Under the pieces are notes generated by a model. That model did not search any database. It saw only the letters and a list, made by a program, of their open reading frames with translations, and had not been told where the DNA came from. Below are positions 5,711 through 6,751 of a stretch of 6,751 nucleotides of DNA, piece by piece. The position numbers and the translations under genes are program-made. This stretch comes from Deltaproteobacteria bacterium RIFCSPLOWO2_02_FULL_57_26 (GTDB taxonomy: Bacteria; Desulfobacterota; Binatia; UBA9968): positions 1-6,751 of the forward strand of contig MGSI01000064.1 in NCBI GenBank assembly GCA_001798455.1. The letters are read 5' to 3'. Positions within the stretch are counted from its first letter, which is position 1, and each line of letters begins with the position of its first letter.

Positions 5711-6751
5711 CTACCCGTTCTCTCTTTTAATCTCCTTGATCGAACCGCCCAATATGCGCAGCGCTTCCTGCACCACATCGCCGGCTTCGGCCGGCGCAGA
5801 TACGGAGGCTGCCGCGGCTTGCGGAGCCACTTCCGTTCCTCCCTGCTTCTTAGCCGCCAGCGGAACGACGGAAACAGCGACCTCGCCGGTGAAAAAGCGG
5901 TCGGCGAGATCCTTCAGCAACGCTAGATTCTCGGGGTCCTGAAAATAACTGACGTGATAGCGCTCCCCTACTCCGATCTTCAACGAGCCCGGAGACAGCT
6001 CCAACGGGCGAACCTGCTCGAGATGGGAACCCAAACCCCTTTTCTCTCTCGTAACGAAGGCAACAAATCTCTTCCAGACCTGCGCCTTCTCGTCCCCTTC
6101 TCGGGTGGGCTCGCTGGGCGGAGCGGCAGCGGGTTGTGGAGCCGGCGGTCCCTCCTCCAACACGATCTTTCTCTGCCTTAATGTTGGGTAAGCCGGTTCA
6201 GGCGGGCGGGGCGCGGGCCGCGCGAGGCTCTCCTTCGACAGCTTCCGCTCGAGCGTCTCCAAGCGCTCCAGCACCTCGGTGATCGGTATCGTCTTAGGGA
6301 GGGTGGCCAGACGAACCACGGCGGCCTCCAGCGCAAACCGGGGATAGGGGGACCGCGCCACCTCTTCATCGGCTTCCGCCATGAACCTGAAGTAGTCCAT
6401 CAAGGTGTCGATCGAGAGCTGAGCCGCCTGCCGACTGAGGTCTTCGATCTCCCGGTCCGGCAGATCCAACAGGCGGCTGGGCCGCGAGGACGGCTGGACT
6501 GATCCTGGACTGCTCCCCTTCGGCTCTTGGGACAGCCGGGCCACCAGAAGATTGCGGAAGTGTTCGATCAAATCGCGCGAAAATCGCGCGAGGTCTCGGC
6601 CTTGGGCCGCCAATCCCGCCAGCAGCTCGACGCAATTTCCGGCGTCCCCCGCAATCACCGATTCGGAGAGGTCGTAGAGAGTTTTTCGCTCCGCGATCCC
6701 CAGGAGATCCTGCAACATCCCCTCATCGATCTGCTTCCCGGCGTCGGCTTT
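5711..6751 (-). CDS. dnaX: DNA polymerase III subunit gamma/tau DnaX (C-terminal part; N-terminus beyond window)
   Basis: Clamp-loader subunit that holds the replisome together and loads the sliding clamp. Only the last 346 residues are in the window; the frame is open to the right edge, where KADAGKQIDEGMLQDLLGI marks the end of the AAA+ portion, so the ATG at 6718 is internal. Order seen: the helical domain III/collar (about visible residues 12-175, including DLARFSRDLIEHFRNLLVA and SPYPRFALEAAVVRLATL); a Pro/Ala-rich linker (about 185-220); and a compact C-terminal module (about 225-310, from VWKRFVAFVTREKRGLG to the YHVSYFQDPE segment). A second Ala-rich stretch and a short basic tail ending KEIKRENG follow. 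The missing N-terminal half should carry the Walker ATPase. Its identity rests on these domains plus the dnaX-ybaB-recR order, which is strongly conserved in bacteria. Confidence 0.94.
   Translation of the reverse strand, partial: KADAGKQIDEGMLQDLLGIAERKTLYDLSESVIAGDAGNCVELLAGLAAQGRDLARFSRDLIEHFRNLLVARLSQEPKGSSPGSVQPSSRPSRLLDLPDREIEDLSRQAAQLSIDTLMDYFRFMAEADEEVARSPYPRFALEAAVVRLATLPKTIPITEVLERLETLERKLSKESLARPAPRPPEPAYPTLRQRKIVLEEGPPAPQPAAAPPSEPTREGDEKAQVWKRFVAFVTREKRGLGSHLEQVRPLELSPGSLKIGVGERYHVSYFQDPENLALLKDLADRFFTGEVAVSVVPLAAKKQGGTEVAPQAAAASVSAPAEAGDVVQEALRILGGSIKEIKRENG

Noticed and set aside
6030..6060. Possible dnaX programmed frameshift site (short A/G run in the C-terminal module)
   Set aside because: The run is not a proper X XXY YYZ heptamer in the reading frame, and it lies too far downstream to generate a gamma-like product.

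Overview
The window is chromosomal DNA from a Gram-negative bacterium. It carries a Pst/Pho phosphate-regulation block on the plus strand and a DnaX-YbaB-RecR replication/repair block on the minus strand, converging near position 4390. The envelope-type PhoR, the lipobox-bearing small lipoprotein and the DnaX architecture suggest a deltaproteobacterial-type or related lineage. That placement is an impression from family resemblance and was not tested.

Plus strand, 1-4376: the 3' part of pstB (phosphate importer ATPase, open at the left edge), phoU, a 115-nt spacer filled largely by a 9-bp-period repeat, phoB (response regulator), and an overlapping sensor-kinase gene. The kinase gene is the most unusual object here. 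It encodes a complete PhoR-type histidine kinase (membrane anchor, periplasmic sensor, HAMP, PAS, HisKA, HATPase) that continues, with no stop and no internal start before the catalytic loop, into a complete thioredoxin-coupled ArsC arsenate reductase domain. The ArsC part keeps the CX5R loop, both shuttle cysteines and the catalytic Asp at the spacing of the Staphylococcus enzyme. Arsenate enters cells as a phosphate mimic through phosphate transporters, so a Pho sensor carrying its own arsenate reductase is coherent with its neighbours.

Minus strand, 6751-4408: the 3' part of dnaX (clamp-loader tau/gamma, open at the right edge), ybaB/ebfC, recR (ATGA overlap with ybaB), and a small BamE/SmpA-like lipoprotein gene. 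The first three form a widely conserved operon. The lipoprotein is an extra downstream cistron with its own strong ribosome binding site.

The gap between the convergent blocks is only 31 nt and holds no recognisable intrinsic terminator. It carries short TTAACCC/TTGAACC words related to the repeat array ahead of phoB, so the phoB-phoR::arsC pair is bracketed by similar repeat words. No RNA genes, insertion sequences, CRISPR arrays or attachment sites were seen.
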